Shown: positions 47,079 to 56,082 of the stretch, piece by piece
Numbering within the stretch: position 1 is the first letter of the stretch
Layout: each line of letters starts with the position of its first letter
Source: Thermosyntropha sp.
GTDB taxonomy: Bacteria > Bacillota > Syntrophomonadia > Syntrophomonadales > Syntrophomonadaceae
Direction: 5' to 3'
Assembly: GCF_017656155.1 (NCBI RefSeq)
Contig: NZ_JACDOH010000002.1
Span: forward strand, 248,001 to 312,000
Length of the DNA stretch: 64,000 nucleotides
Notes under the pieces: model-generated
The model's database searches: none
Told to the model about the DNA's origin: nothing
The model's input: only the letters and a program-made list of their open reading frames with translations
Position numbers and translations under genes: made by a program

Positions 47079-47342
47079 TTATAAAAACATCATAAAAAGG
47101 TCATACACCAATCTCTGAACAAGGTAAACAGCCAAAATAGCCAAAATAGGAGAAAAATCAATTCCTCCCGCCGGAGGCAGAAGTCTGCGAAATGGTGCCA
47201 TAACCGGTTCAGTTACATCGTAAATAAACTTTATAATCGGCTGATAAGGATTATGCCTTATAAAAGATAATACACAACGCGCAATAATAAGCCACGCTAA
47301 AACAGAAAACGCAATATCTATAAGATCAGCTATAAGAAGCAC
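47079..47342 (-). CDS. ylmG: YggT family membrane protein (YlmG)
   Basis: The 87-residue protein has two membrane segments and the conserved FRRLLPPAGGIDFSPILA stretch between them. YlmG proteins are part of the sepF/divIVA cluster and affect division or membrane organisation; the mechanism is unclear. It starts with GTG behind AGGAGG. Confidence 0.9.
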   Translation of the reverse strand: MLLIADLIDIAFSVLAWLIIARCVLSFIRHNPYQPIIKFIYDVTEPVMAPFRRLLPPAGGIDFSPILAILAVYLVQRLVYDLFMMFL

Positions 47343-47368
47343 CTTAAAATTCCTCCTTTATAAGCATA

Positions 47369-48175
47369 TCATCTGCTGTCCAGTTCCAGAGATCTTTTAT
47401 AAGCACTCTCTACTGCCTCAAAAAACGCTTTGCGCAATCCGCTTTCTTCCAATTTTCGCACGGCAGCTATGGTAGTCCCGCCAGGAGAACATACTGCTTC
47501 CCGCAAAACAGCCGGATGTTCTCCGGTCTCAATAAGCATCGCAGAAGATCCTTTAATTGTATTCAAAACTAAAAAACGTGCAGTATCAATATCCAGTCCT
47601 ATCTGAACAGCAGCATTTATCATGGCTTCAGCTATCAAATAAATATAAGCAGGTCCACTTCCGGAAACAGCCGTTACTGCATCCATCATTTTTTCTTGGA
47701 CTACAACAACAGTTCCCAAAGTAGAGAAAATTCGATAAACCAAATCTATATGTTCATCTTTAGCAAATTTTCCTTTTGCTATAGCTGCTACTCCTTGACC
47801 TACTAAAGCAGGAGTATTAGGCATTACCCGAACTACCGGCATATTAATACCACAAATCTCTTCAAGAGATGAAGTTTTTATTCCTGCCGCTACCGACACT
47901 AAAAGCTTATCTTCAGACCATAAATCGCACCCTGATAAGAGCACTTCCCCCACCTTGTCCGGTTTTACCGCTAAAATAATAACATCGCTTTCCTTTATAA
48001 GCATAGCAAGTGAAACCGGAACACTGCCAAATTCCAGCCTAAATTTTTCAGTTTTTTCCACATCTATATCATATACCAGCTGCTCAGTCCAAGAAAAAGA
48101 AGAAGCGGAAAAAAGCCCCTTAGCTATGGCATAAGCCATTTTTCCGCAACCTATTATACCTAATTTTTTTGCCAC
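47369..48175 (-). CDS. proC: Pyrroline-5-carboxylate reductase
   Basis: ProC catalyses the last step of proline synthesis with NAD(P)H. The 268-residue protein has the Rossmann start LGIIGCGKMAYAIAKGL and the C-terminal proC signature (AVSGSGPAYIYLIAEAM; SPGGTTIAAVRKLEE). The GTG start directly follows the sepF stop codon. proC is not a usual part of the ylm cluster but sits here between sepF and ylmG on the same transcript. Confidence 0.96.
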   Translation of the reverse strand: MAKKLGIIGCGKMAYAIAKGLFSASSFSWTEQLVYDIDVEKTEKFRLEFGSVPVSLAMLIKESDVIILAVKPDKVGEVLLSGCDLWSEDKLLVSVAAGIKTSSLEEICGINMPVVRVMPNTPALVGQGVAAIAKGKFAKDEHIDLVYRIFSTLGTVVVVQEKMMDAVTAVSGSGPAYIYLIAEAMINAAVQIGLDIDTARFLVLNTIKGSSAMLIETGEHPAVLREAVCSPGGTTIAAVRKLEESGLRKAFFEAVESAYKRSLELDSR

Positions 48176-48607
48176 TTATTTATTGCCTCCCCACGAAGAA
48201 CCTAATCCATGTTTCCTAATTATGGTGCGGTGATCGGTAGAAATCTCCACATTACTCGGAGTAAAGATAAAAATATGGGGCCCTAATTGCTGGCTGTGTC
48301 CATCTAAAGAATAAGTCGTTCCGCTCAAGAAATCAATTATTCTCTGAGCAACTTCAGGGCTGGTATTTTCAAAATTTAAAATAACCTGTCTCCTGCTCTT
48401 AAGGTGATCAGCTAAAACTTGCACTTCTTCAAAACTTTCCGGTTCACATACTACAACCTTTAAAGTCTTATTGCTATGGAGGCTTACTACATTTTTATTC
48501 GCTTTGCCTGTTTCAGGAGCAGAAGTGCTTTCTGGCAAAGCCAATTTTTCTTCTTTTAGCTCTTCTTCTACTCCCAGCCATCTCCAAAATTTGTCGGTTA
48601 TTGCCAT
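48176..48607 (-). CDS. sepF: Cell-division protein SepF
   Basis: SepF links FtsZ filaments to the membrane and shapes the septum. The 143-residue protein starts with a membrane-binding amphipathic segment (MAITDKFWRWLGV), then has a variable linker and the SepF core (VVCEPESFEEVQVLADHLKS; RIIDFLSGTTYSLDGH). It has GGAGG seven bases upstream. Neighbours yggS and ylmG are its usual partners. Confidence 0.95.
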   Translation of the reverse strand: MAITDKFWRWLGVEEELKEEKLALPESTSAPETGKANKNVVSLHSNKTLKVVVCEPESFEEVQVLADHLKSRRQVILNFENTSPEVAQRIIDFLSGTTYSLDGHSQQLGPHIFIFTPSNVEISTDHRTIIRKHGLGSSWGGNK

Positions 48608-48626
48608 TTTTTTAACCTCCTAAATA

Positions 48627-49310
48627 TTATTCTTCACTAAAAATGGAACTCCCAATTCGAACAATATTAGCCCCTTCTTCGATTGCTATTTCAAAATCCT
48701 GCGACATACCCATGGAAAGATATTTTAAATCTACATTAGGATAACTGCGGGCAGAGAATTTATTCTTCATATTGGCAAGCTCTCGAAAAATCGGTCGCGC
48801 TTTTTCAGGATTTTCTAAAAGCGGAGCCATAGTCATAAAGCCTAAAATACGAATATTTGACAGAGCTCCTGCTGATTCTAGAAAATATTCTACATCATCA
48901 GGTGATAATCCTGCCTTTTGTTCTTCTCCAGATATATTTATTTGCAAAAGGGTTGCCACATTTATTCCTATAGCTTTAGCCCTTTTGTTAATTTCTTCCG
49001 CCAAGTTCCAGCGATCTAATGAGTGAATTAAAACTACTTTTCCAACTATATCCTTCACCTTGTTAGTCTGTAACCGCCCAATCATATGCCAGTTGGCCTC
49101 AGGTAAAAGAGGTATTTTATTTTTCAGTTCCTGCACCCGATTTTCTCCAAAATCAGTTACTCCAAGAGAATAAGCTTTCTTTACTGTTTCTATATCTACT
49201 GTCTTGCTCACTGCAACCAGAGTAATATCGGCTGGATTTCTTCCACTCCGTTCACAAGCCTTTTTTATTCTACCATAAACCTTTTCCAGATTATCCTTTA
49301 GATATTCCAA
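48627..49310 (-). CDS. yggS: PLP homeostasis protein YggS/YlmE
   Basis: The 227-residue protein is a pyridoxal phosphate-binding TIM barrel of the alanine racemase fold, showing ITLVAVSKT with the PLP lysine, FGENRVQEL, WHMIGRLQTNK and LSMGMSQDFEIAIEEG. It balances PLP supply rather than catalysing a known reaction. The TTG start has AGGTGAT upstream. It lies in front of sepF as ylmE does in Bacillus. Confidence 0.95.
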   Translation of the reverse strand: MEYLKDNLEKVYGRIKKACERSGRNPADITLVAVSKTVDIETVKKAYSLGVTDFGENRVQELKNKIPLLPEANWHMIGRLQTNKVKDIVGKVVLIHSLDRWNLAEEINKRAKAIGINVATLLQINISGEEQKAGLSPDDVEYFLESAGALSNIRILGFMTMAPLLENPEKARPIFRELANMKNKFSARSYPNVDLKYLSMGMSQDFEIAIEEGANIVRIGSSIFSEE

Positions 49311-49334
49311 ACTTTATCACCTGCCCTTTAAAAG

Positions 49335-50378
49335 TTATACAGCAAGGAAACTTACTCCAAAAGTCGACCCTTTTCCTACCTGACTGTCAACAAAAACCTC
49401 TCCCCCATGCGACTCTACTATATGTTTTACAATAGCAAGTCCCAGTCCGGTCCCACCCCGGTTACGGCTGCGGGCTTTATCCACCCGATAAAACCTTTCA
49501 AATACCCTGGGTATACTTTCCTGCGGTATACCCATTCCGGTATCAGTAACTGTAATTACCACCCGGCTGTCGCGCTGCCGGCATCTTATAGTTATGGTTC
49601 CTCCTTTAGGTGTATACTTTATGGCATTATCTAAAAGGTTAATCATAACCTGTCCAAAAAGATCCTCATCTGCAAAAATCCGCGGCAAATCATGAGTATA
49701 AACCAGCTTAACACACAGGTTTTTTTCAGTAATCTGTGGTCCTAATATGTTCATTACACTGCGAATAGCACGTTGAACACAGACAGGCTTAGGCCTTATT
49801 ATCCTTTCCCTTGATTCAAGCGCCGATAGATTAAGCAAATCATCAATAAGTCTAGTTAATCTCTGGGTTTCAGCCTCAATGATGGTGAGAAAACGTCGAC
49901 ATGTATCGCTGTTTTCCATAGCCCCATCCAGCAAAGTCTCTACAAAACCTTTAATTGAGGTTAAAGGGGTTCTCAATTCATGAGAAACATTCCCTACAAA
50001 TTCCGATCTCATCTGATCAAAATTTCGCGCATCAGTAACATCATGAAAAACAGCCACTGCTGCTTCTATATTGCCATCATCATCCTTTATTGGAACTACA
50101 TGAACTCTATATATATAAGTTCCAGGCACAATTTCTGTTTCTGTAAATACCTCTTTTCCGGTTCTTATTACTTCTCCAATCATACAAGATATTTTATGAT
50201 TGTTGCTTATTTCTTTTATTTTTTTACCTAAAAGGCCTCCTTCTTTTACTAAAAAAAGGCTTTCTGCCGCCTTGTTAGCCAAAATTATACATTCATTTAC
50301 ATCAAAAACTACAACTGCATCAATCATGCTGTCTATTATAGTCTGCATTTTTCGGCCGCTGTTCATCAAATTAAACAT
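49335..50378 (-). CDS. phoR: PAS-domain histidine kinase (PhoR-like, soluble)
   Basis: The 347-residue kinase has a PAS domain (about residues 10-120), a HisKA domain with the phosphorylated histidine in VGNVSHELRTPLTSIKGF, and an ATPase domain with N-box LLDNAIKYT, G1 DTGMGI and G2 GTGLGLAIVKHI. It pairs with the PhoP-like regulator just upstream, the usual phosphate-starvation pair. Most PhoR kinases have N-terminal membrane spans, but none is present here, so it may be cytosolic or bound through partners. The ATG has AAGGGG eight bases upstream. Confidence 0.9.
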   Translation of the reverse strand: MFNLMNSGRKMQTIIDSMIDAVVVFDVNECIILANKAAESLFLVKEGGLLGKKIKEISNNHKISCMIGEVIRTGKEVFTETEIVPGTYIYRVHVVPIKDDDGNIEAAVAVFHDVTDARNFDQMRSEFVGNVSHELRTPLTSIKGFVETLLDGAMENSDTCRRFLTIIEAETQRLTRLIDDLLNLSALESRERIIRPKPVCVQRAIRSVMNILGPQITEKNLCVKLVYTHDLPRIFADEDLFGQVMINLLDNAIKYTPKGGTITIRCRQRDSRVVITVTDTGMGIPQESIPRVFERFYRVDKARSRNRGGTGLGLAIVKHIVESHGGEVFVDSQVGKGSTFGVSFLAV

Positions 50379-50410
50379 TTCAAAAACCCCTTCTCCCCGG
50401 AATCTTCAAA

Positions 50411-51118
50411 CTATGAATCTACAAATTTATATCCTACCCCTCGGACAGTTTCAATATACTGGGGATAGTTGGAATCATCCTTAAGCTTTTGGCGCAAATG
50501 GCGAATATGAACATCAACTGTTCGCGTATCTCCGGAAAACTCATAACCCCATACCTTTTCTAAAAGAACCTCCCGAGTGAAAACCTTTCCCTGGTTAGAT
50601 GCCATCAAAGTCAAAAGCTCAAATTCTTTTGGAGTAAGATCCAGCTTTTCTTCTCCTAAAAAAGCTTCATATTTTTCAGGAACAACAGTTAAATCCTTAA
50701 AAACATACGCCTTTTTGCCCATAGCTTTTTCAGCCTGCAGTATTTTAAGCGCTCTAAGCCTTGCTTTTACCCGGGCCACCATTTCCCGGGGGCTAAAAGG
50801 TTTTTTGATATAATCATCTGCTCCCATTTCCAAACCTAAAACTGTATCAATTTCTTCTCCTTTTGCTGTCAACATTATAATAGGTATAGTGCAGTATTCC
50901 AGCTTTTGTTTCAAAGTCCGGCAAACTTCAAGTCCATCCATATTAGGCAGCATAATATCAAGTATGATAAGGTCGGGCAAATATTTTTCAACCATCTCCA
51001 CCGCTGTTAAACCATCATAAGCTTCTAAAACCTTATACCCTTCTTTTTCCAAATTAAACTTAACCAGCTCAACTATATGAGCTTCATCATCTACAACCAG
51101 AATTTTAGGAGCAGACAC
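50411..51118 (-). CDS. phoP: PhoB/PhoP-type response regulator
   Basis: The 236-residue protein has a receiver domain (KILVVDDEAHIVELVKFNL, phosphoaspartate in LIILDIMLPNMDG, switch threonine in IIMLTAKG) and an OmpR-type winged helix that ends GDTRTVDVHIRHLRQKL. I chose the GTG at 51118, six bases after GAGGTGAT, over the one at 51145, which overlaps ylmD. It is followed by its kinase after 32 bases. Phosphate control is inferred from sequence type only. Confidence 0.93.
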   Translation of the reverse strand: MSAPKILVVDDEAHIVELVKFNLEKEGYKVLEAYDGLTAVEMVEKYLPDLIILDIMLPNMDGLEVCRTLKQKLEYCTIPIIMLTAKGEEIDTVLGLEMGADDYIKKPFSPREMVARVKARLRALKILQAEKAMGKKAYVFKDLTVVPEKYEAFLGEEKLDLTPKEFELLTLMASNQGKVFTREVLLEKVWGYEFSGDTRTVDVHIRHLRQKLKDDSNYPQYIETVRGVGYKFVDS

Positions 51119-51128
51119 AGATATCACC

Positions 51129-51944
51129 TCATTCCTTAAGTCCAATCACCGCTGCCATTCTCCCGGTAATTCCATTATCACGACGATAAGAAAAAAACTT
51201 ATTCTCATTGCATAAAGTACACAGGTCGCATATAACAATATTTTCCGGTTTTATACCATATTCAACTAATAGCCTTCTGTTAGTTTCGGTCAGATCCCAG
51301 TAAATAGAACCTTCTTTATCGGTTATAATATTATCAAAATCATCAAATTCCTGCTTCATCTGTTTCGCCAGTTCAGGGCTTATTTTAAAACAACACTCCT
51401 TGATTCCGGGACCTATAAAAACTTCGATATCAGAAGGATTACTTTTAAAAACATCTGCCATTTTATCCACCGTTTTACAGGCAATACGCAGTGCAGTACC
51501 TTTCCATCCGCTATGGGCAAGTCCCACTACATATTTTACCGGATCAAAAAAATAAATACTGTAACAATCAGCATAAAAAGCCATAAGAAAAATATCCGAG
51601 ACATTGGTAATCATAGCATCATATCCGGGCAGAGCAGTTTTGAGGCTAAAAGCTCCACACCCTTTATGGTCTTTTCCTATAACTGCTATTCTATCGCCAT
51701 GAACCTGCTCACAGCAGACTACATTATCGAGCTTTGCACCCAGTAAATTTAAAATCTTTCTGCGGTTTTCAAGGACATAAACTTCTTCATCACCTACATG
51801 AAGCCCCACATTTAGTGAAGAAAAAGGCCCTTTACTCACTCCTCCTTTTCGGGTAGAAAATAAAGCTTTAACTCCCTTTTTCTCCCACTCAGGTAAAGTA
51901 ATATAAGAAAGTTCACCTTCATTATGCCATATCCATTTTTTCAT
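51129..51944 (-). CDS. ylmD: Laccase-domain protein YlmD/YfiH (purine nucleoside phosphorylase-like)
   Basis: The 271-residue protein has the YfiH fold with metal-binding residues in EQVHGDRI, FYADCYSIYFFDP and AHSGWKGTALRI, and the LCNENKFFSYRRD C-terminus. Relatives act on adenosine and other purine nucleosides and were earlier called polyphenol oxidases. It belongs to the ylm cluster. The ATG at 51944 has AGGA seven bases upstream. Confidence 0.92.
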   Translation of the reverse strand: MKKWIWHNEGELSYITLPEWEKKGVKALFSTRKGGVSKGPFSSLNVGLHVGDEEVYVLENRRKILNLLGAKLDNVVCCEQVHGDRIAVIGKDHKGCGAFSLKTALPGYDAMITNVSDIFLMAFYADCYSIYFFDPVKYVVGLAHSGWKGTALRIACKTVDKMADVFKSNPSDIEVFIGPGIKECCFKISPELAKQMKQEFDDFDNIITDKEGSIYWDLTETNRRLLVEYGIKPENIVICDLCTLCNENKFFSYRRDNGITGRMAAVIGLKE

Positions 51945-51961
51945 CAAAACATCCTTTCCTG

Positions 51962-52414
51962 CTATTTTCCCTTCATCTGTTCAATAGTTTTTATAAAACT
52001 GTCCAAATCCGCAAATTTGCGATAAACTGAAGCAAATCTAACATAAGCTACTTCATCAATTTCCTTAAGCCTGTCCATCACCATTTCACCTATTATCTTG
52101 CTGCTTACTTCCCGATCATAATGATCACGCAGCTCCCTTTCAATATCGGCAACAATATTTTCAATTTCTTCCATGCTTATAGAACGCTTTTCGCATGCTT
52201 TAGTAATACCGTTTAAAAGTTTTTCTCTATTAAACTGTTCACGGTTTCCTCCATTTTTTATAACCAGAAGCGGTCTTTCCTCAATCCGCTCATAAGTTGT
52301 AAATCTTCTTTTGCAGGAATTACACTCGCGCCTTCTCCTTATGCAGGAGCCATCTTCACTGGCCCTCGAATCTACTACCCGGCTTTCATATTCATTACAA
52401 TAAGGGCAGCGCAT
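51962..52414 (-). CDS. nrdR: Ribonucleotide reductase repressor NrdR
   Basis: NrdR shuts off ribonucleotide reductase genes when dATP is high. The 150-residue protein has the N-terminal zinc ribbon [17 protein letters not shown] with [12 protein letters not shown], followed by the ATP-cone that binds nucleotides. Length is typical. It lies between ylmC and ylmD. Confidence 0.96.
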   Translation of the reverse strand: MRCPYCNEYESRVVDSRASEDGSCIRRRRECNSCKRRFTTYERIEERPLLVIKNGGNREQFNREKLLNGITKACEKRSISMEEIENIVADIERELRDHYDREVSSKIIGEMVMDRLKEIDEVAYVRFASVYRKFADLDSFIKTIEQMKGK

Positions 52415-52491
52415 CTTACCACCCCCAAAACATATTCTTTAGCTTATTATGCAAAAATTAGCCCTTCAGTTCAACCGATAGTCCTAAAAAT

Positions 52492-52782
52492 TTAGAGGTT
52501 CTCCTCATCTAAAAGATAATCTCTGCGGTAAGCATCTATTTCCGTAGCAGACGGAACTTCTACTAAAACTACATCCCGTCCGATGCGAATAATCTTCTCC
52601 CAGGGGATTACCAGTTCCTCTCTTTTAGAAAAAATGCCCAGACCACGGTTGCGCCCCGGAAGTATAAGAGCTGTAACCCGTCCGTTTTCTAAATCAAGGT
52701 CAATATCTATGATGTTCCCTAATTTTCTTCCATCTAAAATATTTACTACATCCCGGGTTTTAAGATCAGATATTTTTATCAT
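52492..52782 (-). CDS. ylmC: PRC-barrel protein YlmC/YmxH
   Basis: A 96-residue PRC-barrel protein, recognisable from DLKTRDVVNILDGRKLGNI and IPWEKIIRIGRDVVLVE. Homologues in Bacillus (YlmC, YmxH) are small proteins tied to sporulation or division clusters without a clear function. The ATG is preceded by AAAGGGG. It is the first gene of the long minus-strand division run. Confidence 0.88.
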   Translation of the reverse strand: MIKISDLKTRDVVNILDGRKLGNIIDIDLDLENGRVTALILPGRNRGLGIFSKREELVIPWEKIIRIGRDVVLVEVPSATEIDAYRRDYLLDEENL

Positions 52783-52911
52783 TAGCCTTTTCCCCTTTCT
52801 TTTATTATTTAAAACAGTTTTGCAGGTAGGTATTTTTAATATATGAAAAAAAAAACCAAAAGTTGCCCTTCATTAATCTTCAAGAGTTCTTAAATAAAAA
52901 TAAAAATTCAC

Positions 52912-52938
52912 TAAACACATTTCCTTTTTATGCGATAA
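52912..52938 (+). promoter_or_regulatory. Sigma-28 (SigD/FliA)-like promoter before flgG
   Basis: TAAA at 52912-52915, then exactly 15 bases, then TGCGATAA at 52931-52938. The flagellar consensus is TAAA-N15-GCCGATAA, so six of eight -10 bases agree. The position ahead of flagellar genes supports it. Confidence 0.65.
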
Positions 52939-53049
52939 TATATTATGATGTACATTAAAATGAGGGCTGGACTCTTAATGAGGGGCCCTGCAATGCTGAA
53001 CGACTGAAGCATTGTATTATTAACAATCCTTAAAGGAGGAAGCACTTTT

Positions 53050-53835
53050 ATGATGAGGGCTCTTTACACGGCAAGCACAGGCATGTATACACAGCAGCTT
53101 AATGTTGACACACTAGCTCACAACATGTCCAATGTAAATACAGCAGGCTACAAAAGACAAAGGGTTGAATTTCAGGATCTTCTCTATCAAACATTAAAAA
53201 GACCGGCTGCCAACGAAGATACCAATCAGCCGGTAGGGATGGAAGTAGGTCTAGGAGTAAGGCCATCTGCAATCACTACCATCTTTGCTCAAGGAAACCC
53301 GCAGCCCACTGATAATCCTCTTGATGTTGCCATCGTTGGACCAGGATTTTTTAAAGTGGAAATCCCGGGGCGCGATGAACCTTTATATACCCGCAATGGA
53401 GCCTTTAAAATCGATTCTGAAGGCAACCTGGTAACATCTGACGGATATATTGTAGTTGGGGTTGACCCATTTGAAGAAGGAGCTTATGATATAGTAATTG
53501 ATAAAAACGGAAATGTCACTTATATGTTACCGGGAGAGGAAGAGCCGGTAGAAGCTGGACAGATCGAGCTGGTTAAATTTATAAACCCTGCTGGACTTCA
53601 AAGAATCGGCTCTGGTCTTTTTGTTCCCACAGTTAATTCCGGCGAGCCTGTTGACTGGGATCCAGAAGAAGACCATACTATTCGTTTAGAGGCAGGCTAT
53701 TTAGAAATGTCCAATGTACAGATTGTTGAAGAAATGGTAAATCTCATAACTGCTCAAAGGGCTTATGAAATTAATTCCAAAGTAATACAATCAGCAGATG
53801 AAATGCTGCAGACAGCCGGTAATCTGCGCCGTTAA
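53050..53835 (+). CDS. flgG: Flagellar distal-rod protein FlgG
   Basis: FlgG forms the outer part of the flagellar rod. The 261-residue protein has the conserved rod/hook N-terminus MRALYTASTGMYTQQLNVD with LAHNMSNVNTAGYKR, and the C-terminal coiled helix MVNLITAQRAYEINSKVIQS with ADEMLQTAGNLRR, which are FlgG-type rather than FlgF-type. AAAGGAGG lies before the ATG pair at 53050/53053. It forms a two-gene unit with flgJ, away from any larger flagellar cluster in view. Confidence 0.93.
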   Translation: MMRALYTASTGMYTQQLNVDTLAHNMSNVNTAGYKRQRVEFQDLLYQTLKRPAANEDTNQPVGMEVGLGVRPSAITTIFAQGNPQPTDNPLDVAIVGPGFFKVEIPGRDEPLYTRNGAFKIDSEGNLVTSDGYIVVGVDPFEEGAYDIVIDKNGNVTYMLPGEEEPVEAGQIELVKFINPAGLQRIGSGLFVPTVNSGEPVDWDPEEDHTIRLEAGYLEMSNVQIVEEMVNLITAQRAYEINSKVIQSADEMLQTAGNLRR

Positions 53836-53861
53836 TTCTGAAGAACAGGCAGGGATAAAAT

Positions 53862-54203
53862 ATGAAAATAAATCCCCTTAATAATTACTCAAGCTTCTCA
53901 ACCCTTAAAGATGAAGCAGTTAAAACAACTGAAGAAAATGAATTTCTCAGGCAGTTAGAGAAAGCAGTCAAAGAAAAAGACGACAAAAAATTATATGCTG
54001 CCTGCCAGGAATTAGAAAGCGTTTTTTTAAGCAAGGTTTTGCAGGCTATGCGGGCTACGATAGTTCACAGCGATCTTATTGAACACAGCTTTGCCATGGA
54101 TACCTTTGAAAGCATGCTTTATGATGAATATGCCGAAAAAATAAGCCAAACCTCAGCTACAGGCATTGCAGATATAATATATAAACAGCTTAAAAACAAA
54201 TAA
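53862..54203 (+). CDS. flgJ: Rod-binding protein FlgJ, N-terminal domain only
   Basis: The 113-residue protein matches the rod-binding domain of FlgJ (LYAACQELESVFLSKVLQAM; MDTFESMLYDEYAEKIS). It lacks the C-terminal muramidase domain of enterobacterial FlgJ, as is common in Firmicutes. It would help rod assembly, with the wall-cutting step done by another enzyme. It follows flgG by 26 bases. Confidence 0.88.
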   Translation: MKINPLNNYSSFSTLKDEAVKTTEENEFLRQLEKAVKEKDDKKLYAACQELESVFLSKVLQAMRATIVHSDLIEHSFAMDTFESMLYDEYAEKISQTSATGIADIIYKQLKNK

Positions 54204-54226
54204 AACTTAATAACTACATCTCGATA

Positions 54227-54272
54227 TTAAGCGTTAGCTGCTTTTTATCAAAACAGGAGCACTAACGCTTAA
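54227..54272 (+). terminator. Long hairpin after flgJ
   Basis: TTAAGCGTTAG and CTAACGCTTAA are perfect complements around a 24-base loop, followed by TTATTGTCTTTC. It is a probable terminator with a modest T-tract. Confidence 0.55.
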
Positions 54273-54417
54273 TTATTGTCTTTCAGCATCATCATTTACA
54301 AAAATTTTTTTAATTTTTAGTTTTGCATATATGGTATCGTAAGTACATAAGACTAAAATAGATGCTTATTCAATATAAATTTATGGAAATAAAAAATAAA
54401 CAGAATGAGGTGAAAAT

Positions 54418-54669
54418 ATGCGCACATTAGTCGCTACTGTACTTTATAATTCAAAAGGTCGCGAAATCTACTGCACCATTCCCAAAGTAAATGACGACCA
54501 GCTCAAAACCTTGCGCACCTTATCCCGTGAACAGCTGGAAGATGCGGGATTTACCGTTATAAATCTTATATCTCCCGAATTTAAAAATATAAAAGGATAT
54601 GCCATTTTCTTTGAAGGACATTTAGATGAAATGGGAAAAGTCCTCAGAAACCTTAAACGCGGATGCTAA
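54418..54669 (+). CDS. Conserved-looking small protein of unknown function
   Basis: I do not recognise this 83-residue protein. It has a good GAGGTGA ribosome site 6 bases before the ATG, coding-like composition, and its own hairpin terminator. It reads MRTLVATVLYNSKGREIYCT at the start and ends NLKRGC, with cysteines at positions 19 and 83. No membrane segment or signal is seen. Predicted alternation of strands and helices suggests a compact soluble fold. It lies 215 bases after flgJ and is not clearly linked to it. Confidence 0.75.
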   Translation: MRTLVATVLYNSKGREIYCTIPKVNDDQLKTLRTLSREQLEDAGFTVINLISPEFKNIKGYAIFFEGHLDEMGKVLRNLKRGC

Positions 54670-54673
54670 ATCT

Positions 54674-54697
54674 AAGCGCCGGTTATAACCGGCGCTT
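54674..54697. terminator. Terminator between the 83-aa gene and tyrS
   Basis: AAGCGCCGGT TATA ACCGGCGCTT forms a perfect ten-base stem. On the plus strand a pyrimidine-rich stretch with seven T follows nearby; on the minus strand the T-tract is poor. Confidence 0.75.
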
Positions 54698-54705
54698 ATC
54701 TTCTT

Positions 54706-55923
54706 CTATTTTTTTGTCACGCGCACAAATTTTCTTTTGCCTACTTGAATCACCAGCGAGCGATCTATAACCAAATTTTCGTTTTCATATTTTTCTCCAT
54801 CCACTCTTACTGCTCCCTGGCTTATCATCCGCTTGCCTTCACTGGTAGAAGACACCATCTTATTTTCATACAAGAATTTAGGCAGCCATATTTCACTTTC
54901 TTCGAGCTCAACTTCCGGAATGTCATCAGGTATGTCCCGTTTTGAAAATACCAGTCTGAACCTTTCTTCTGCTTTTTCCGCTTCTTCAGCATTATGATAC
55001 ATGGTAATAATTTCCTTGGCCAGTTTAATTTTAACATCTCGTGGATTTAATTCGCCCTTTTCCATCCCTTCGCGATAGTCGTTTATAACTTCCATAGGTA
55101 CCTGGGTTAAAAGTTCAAAATATCTGATAATCAATTCATCAGGAATAGACATAATCTTGCCAAACATTTCGTAAGGTTCTTCATATACGCCAATATAATT
55201 GCCCAGGCTCTTGCTCATCTTTTGCACTCCATCAGTACCTTCTAGGATTGGCATCATTAAAGCAATCTGCGGCTCATATCCGTACTCTTTCTGCAGATGC
55301 CTGCCTACCAGAAGGTTAAATTTTTGATCAGTCCCTCCCAGTTCAACATCTGCCTTCAAAACAACCGAGTCATATCCCTGCATCAGGGGATACATAAATT
55401 CATGAATGGAGATGGGCATATTTGATGTATATCTTTTATGGAAATCGTCACGTTCAAGCATACGGGCAACCGTATATTTGCTGGCTAAGGTCAGAACATC
55501 AGCCAAATTTAACGGCATAAGCCACTCGCTGTTGTAATATACGGTAGTTTTTTCAGGATTGAGAACTTTAAAAATCTGCTCCTGATAAGTAGCTGCATTG
55601 GCTTTAACCTGTTCTTCCGTAAGCTGTTTCCGGGTTTCCGATTTTCCTGAAGGGTCACCTATACGGGCAGTAAAGTCACCGATTATAAGATGAACCTCAT
55701 GTCCTAAATCCTGAAACTGGCGCAGTTTGTTTAAAACCACGGTATGCCCCAAATGTATATCAGGTGCAGTAGGGTCAAGCCCTAATTTTACTCGTAAAGG
55801 CCTGTTTTCTTTTATAGAACGATACAGCTTGCTTTTAAGTTCATCTTCCGGCACAATTTCGGCTACTCCACGTGAAATAATTCTCATCTGTTCTTCTACC
55901 TGTTTTTTTATATTTTCTTCCAT
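54706..55923 (-). CDS. tyrS: Tyrosyl-tRNA synthetase
   Basis: The 405-residue class I synthetase has HLGH in [14 protein letters not shown], the [18 protein letters not shown] segment of the longer TyrZ-like branch, the KMSKS loop in [13 protein letters not shown], and a C-terminal S4 RNA-binding domain. The ATG has AAGGAGG upstream. No T-box leader is visible in the 100 bases upstream, unlike ileS. Confidence 0.95.
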   Translation of the reverse strand: MEENIKKQVEEQMRIISRGVAEIVPEDELKSKLYRSIKENRPLRVKLGLDPTAPDIHLGHTVVLNKLRQFQDLGHEVHLIIGDFTARIGDPSGKSETRKQLTEEQVKANAATYQEQIFKVLNPEKTTVYYNSEWLMPLNLADVLTLASKYTVARMLERDDFHKRYTSNMPISIHEFMYPLMQGYDSVVLKADVELGGTDQKFNLLVGRHLQKEYGYEPQIALMMPILEGTDGVQKMSKSLGNYIGVYEEPYEMFGKIMSIPDELIIRYFELLTQVPMEVINDYREGMEKGELNPRDVKIKLAKEIITMYHNAEEAEKAEERFRLVFSKRDIPDDIPEVELEESEIWLPKFLYENKMVSSTSEGKRMISQGAVRVDGEKYENENLVIDRSLVIQVGKRKFVRVTKK

Positions 55924-56082
55924 AAAATTACCTCCTTACTAAAAAAAAATGATAGCATAACGAGCTAGATATATGCAATAATTAGGAGGATAAGGTTAAT
56001 TTTTGTCTTTTTAATACTGATTTAAAATCATATTATACATTTGTTTACATCAAAAAATAAATTCAGGAGGCTTAAATCTAAA

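Noticed and set aside
52940-53040. Possible c-di-GMP riboswitch in the flgG leader
   Set aside because: The stretch has a small AATGCT/AGCATT hairpin but none of the conserved c-di-GMP aptamer sequence.
55924-56040. Search for a tyrosine T-box before tyrS
   Set aside because: No T-box sequence or specifier-containing stem is present in this short gap.
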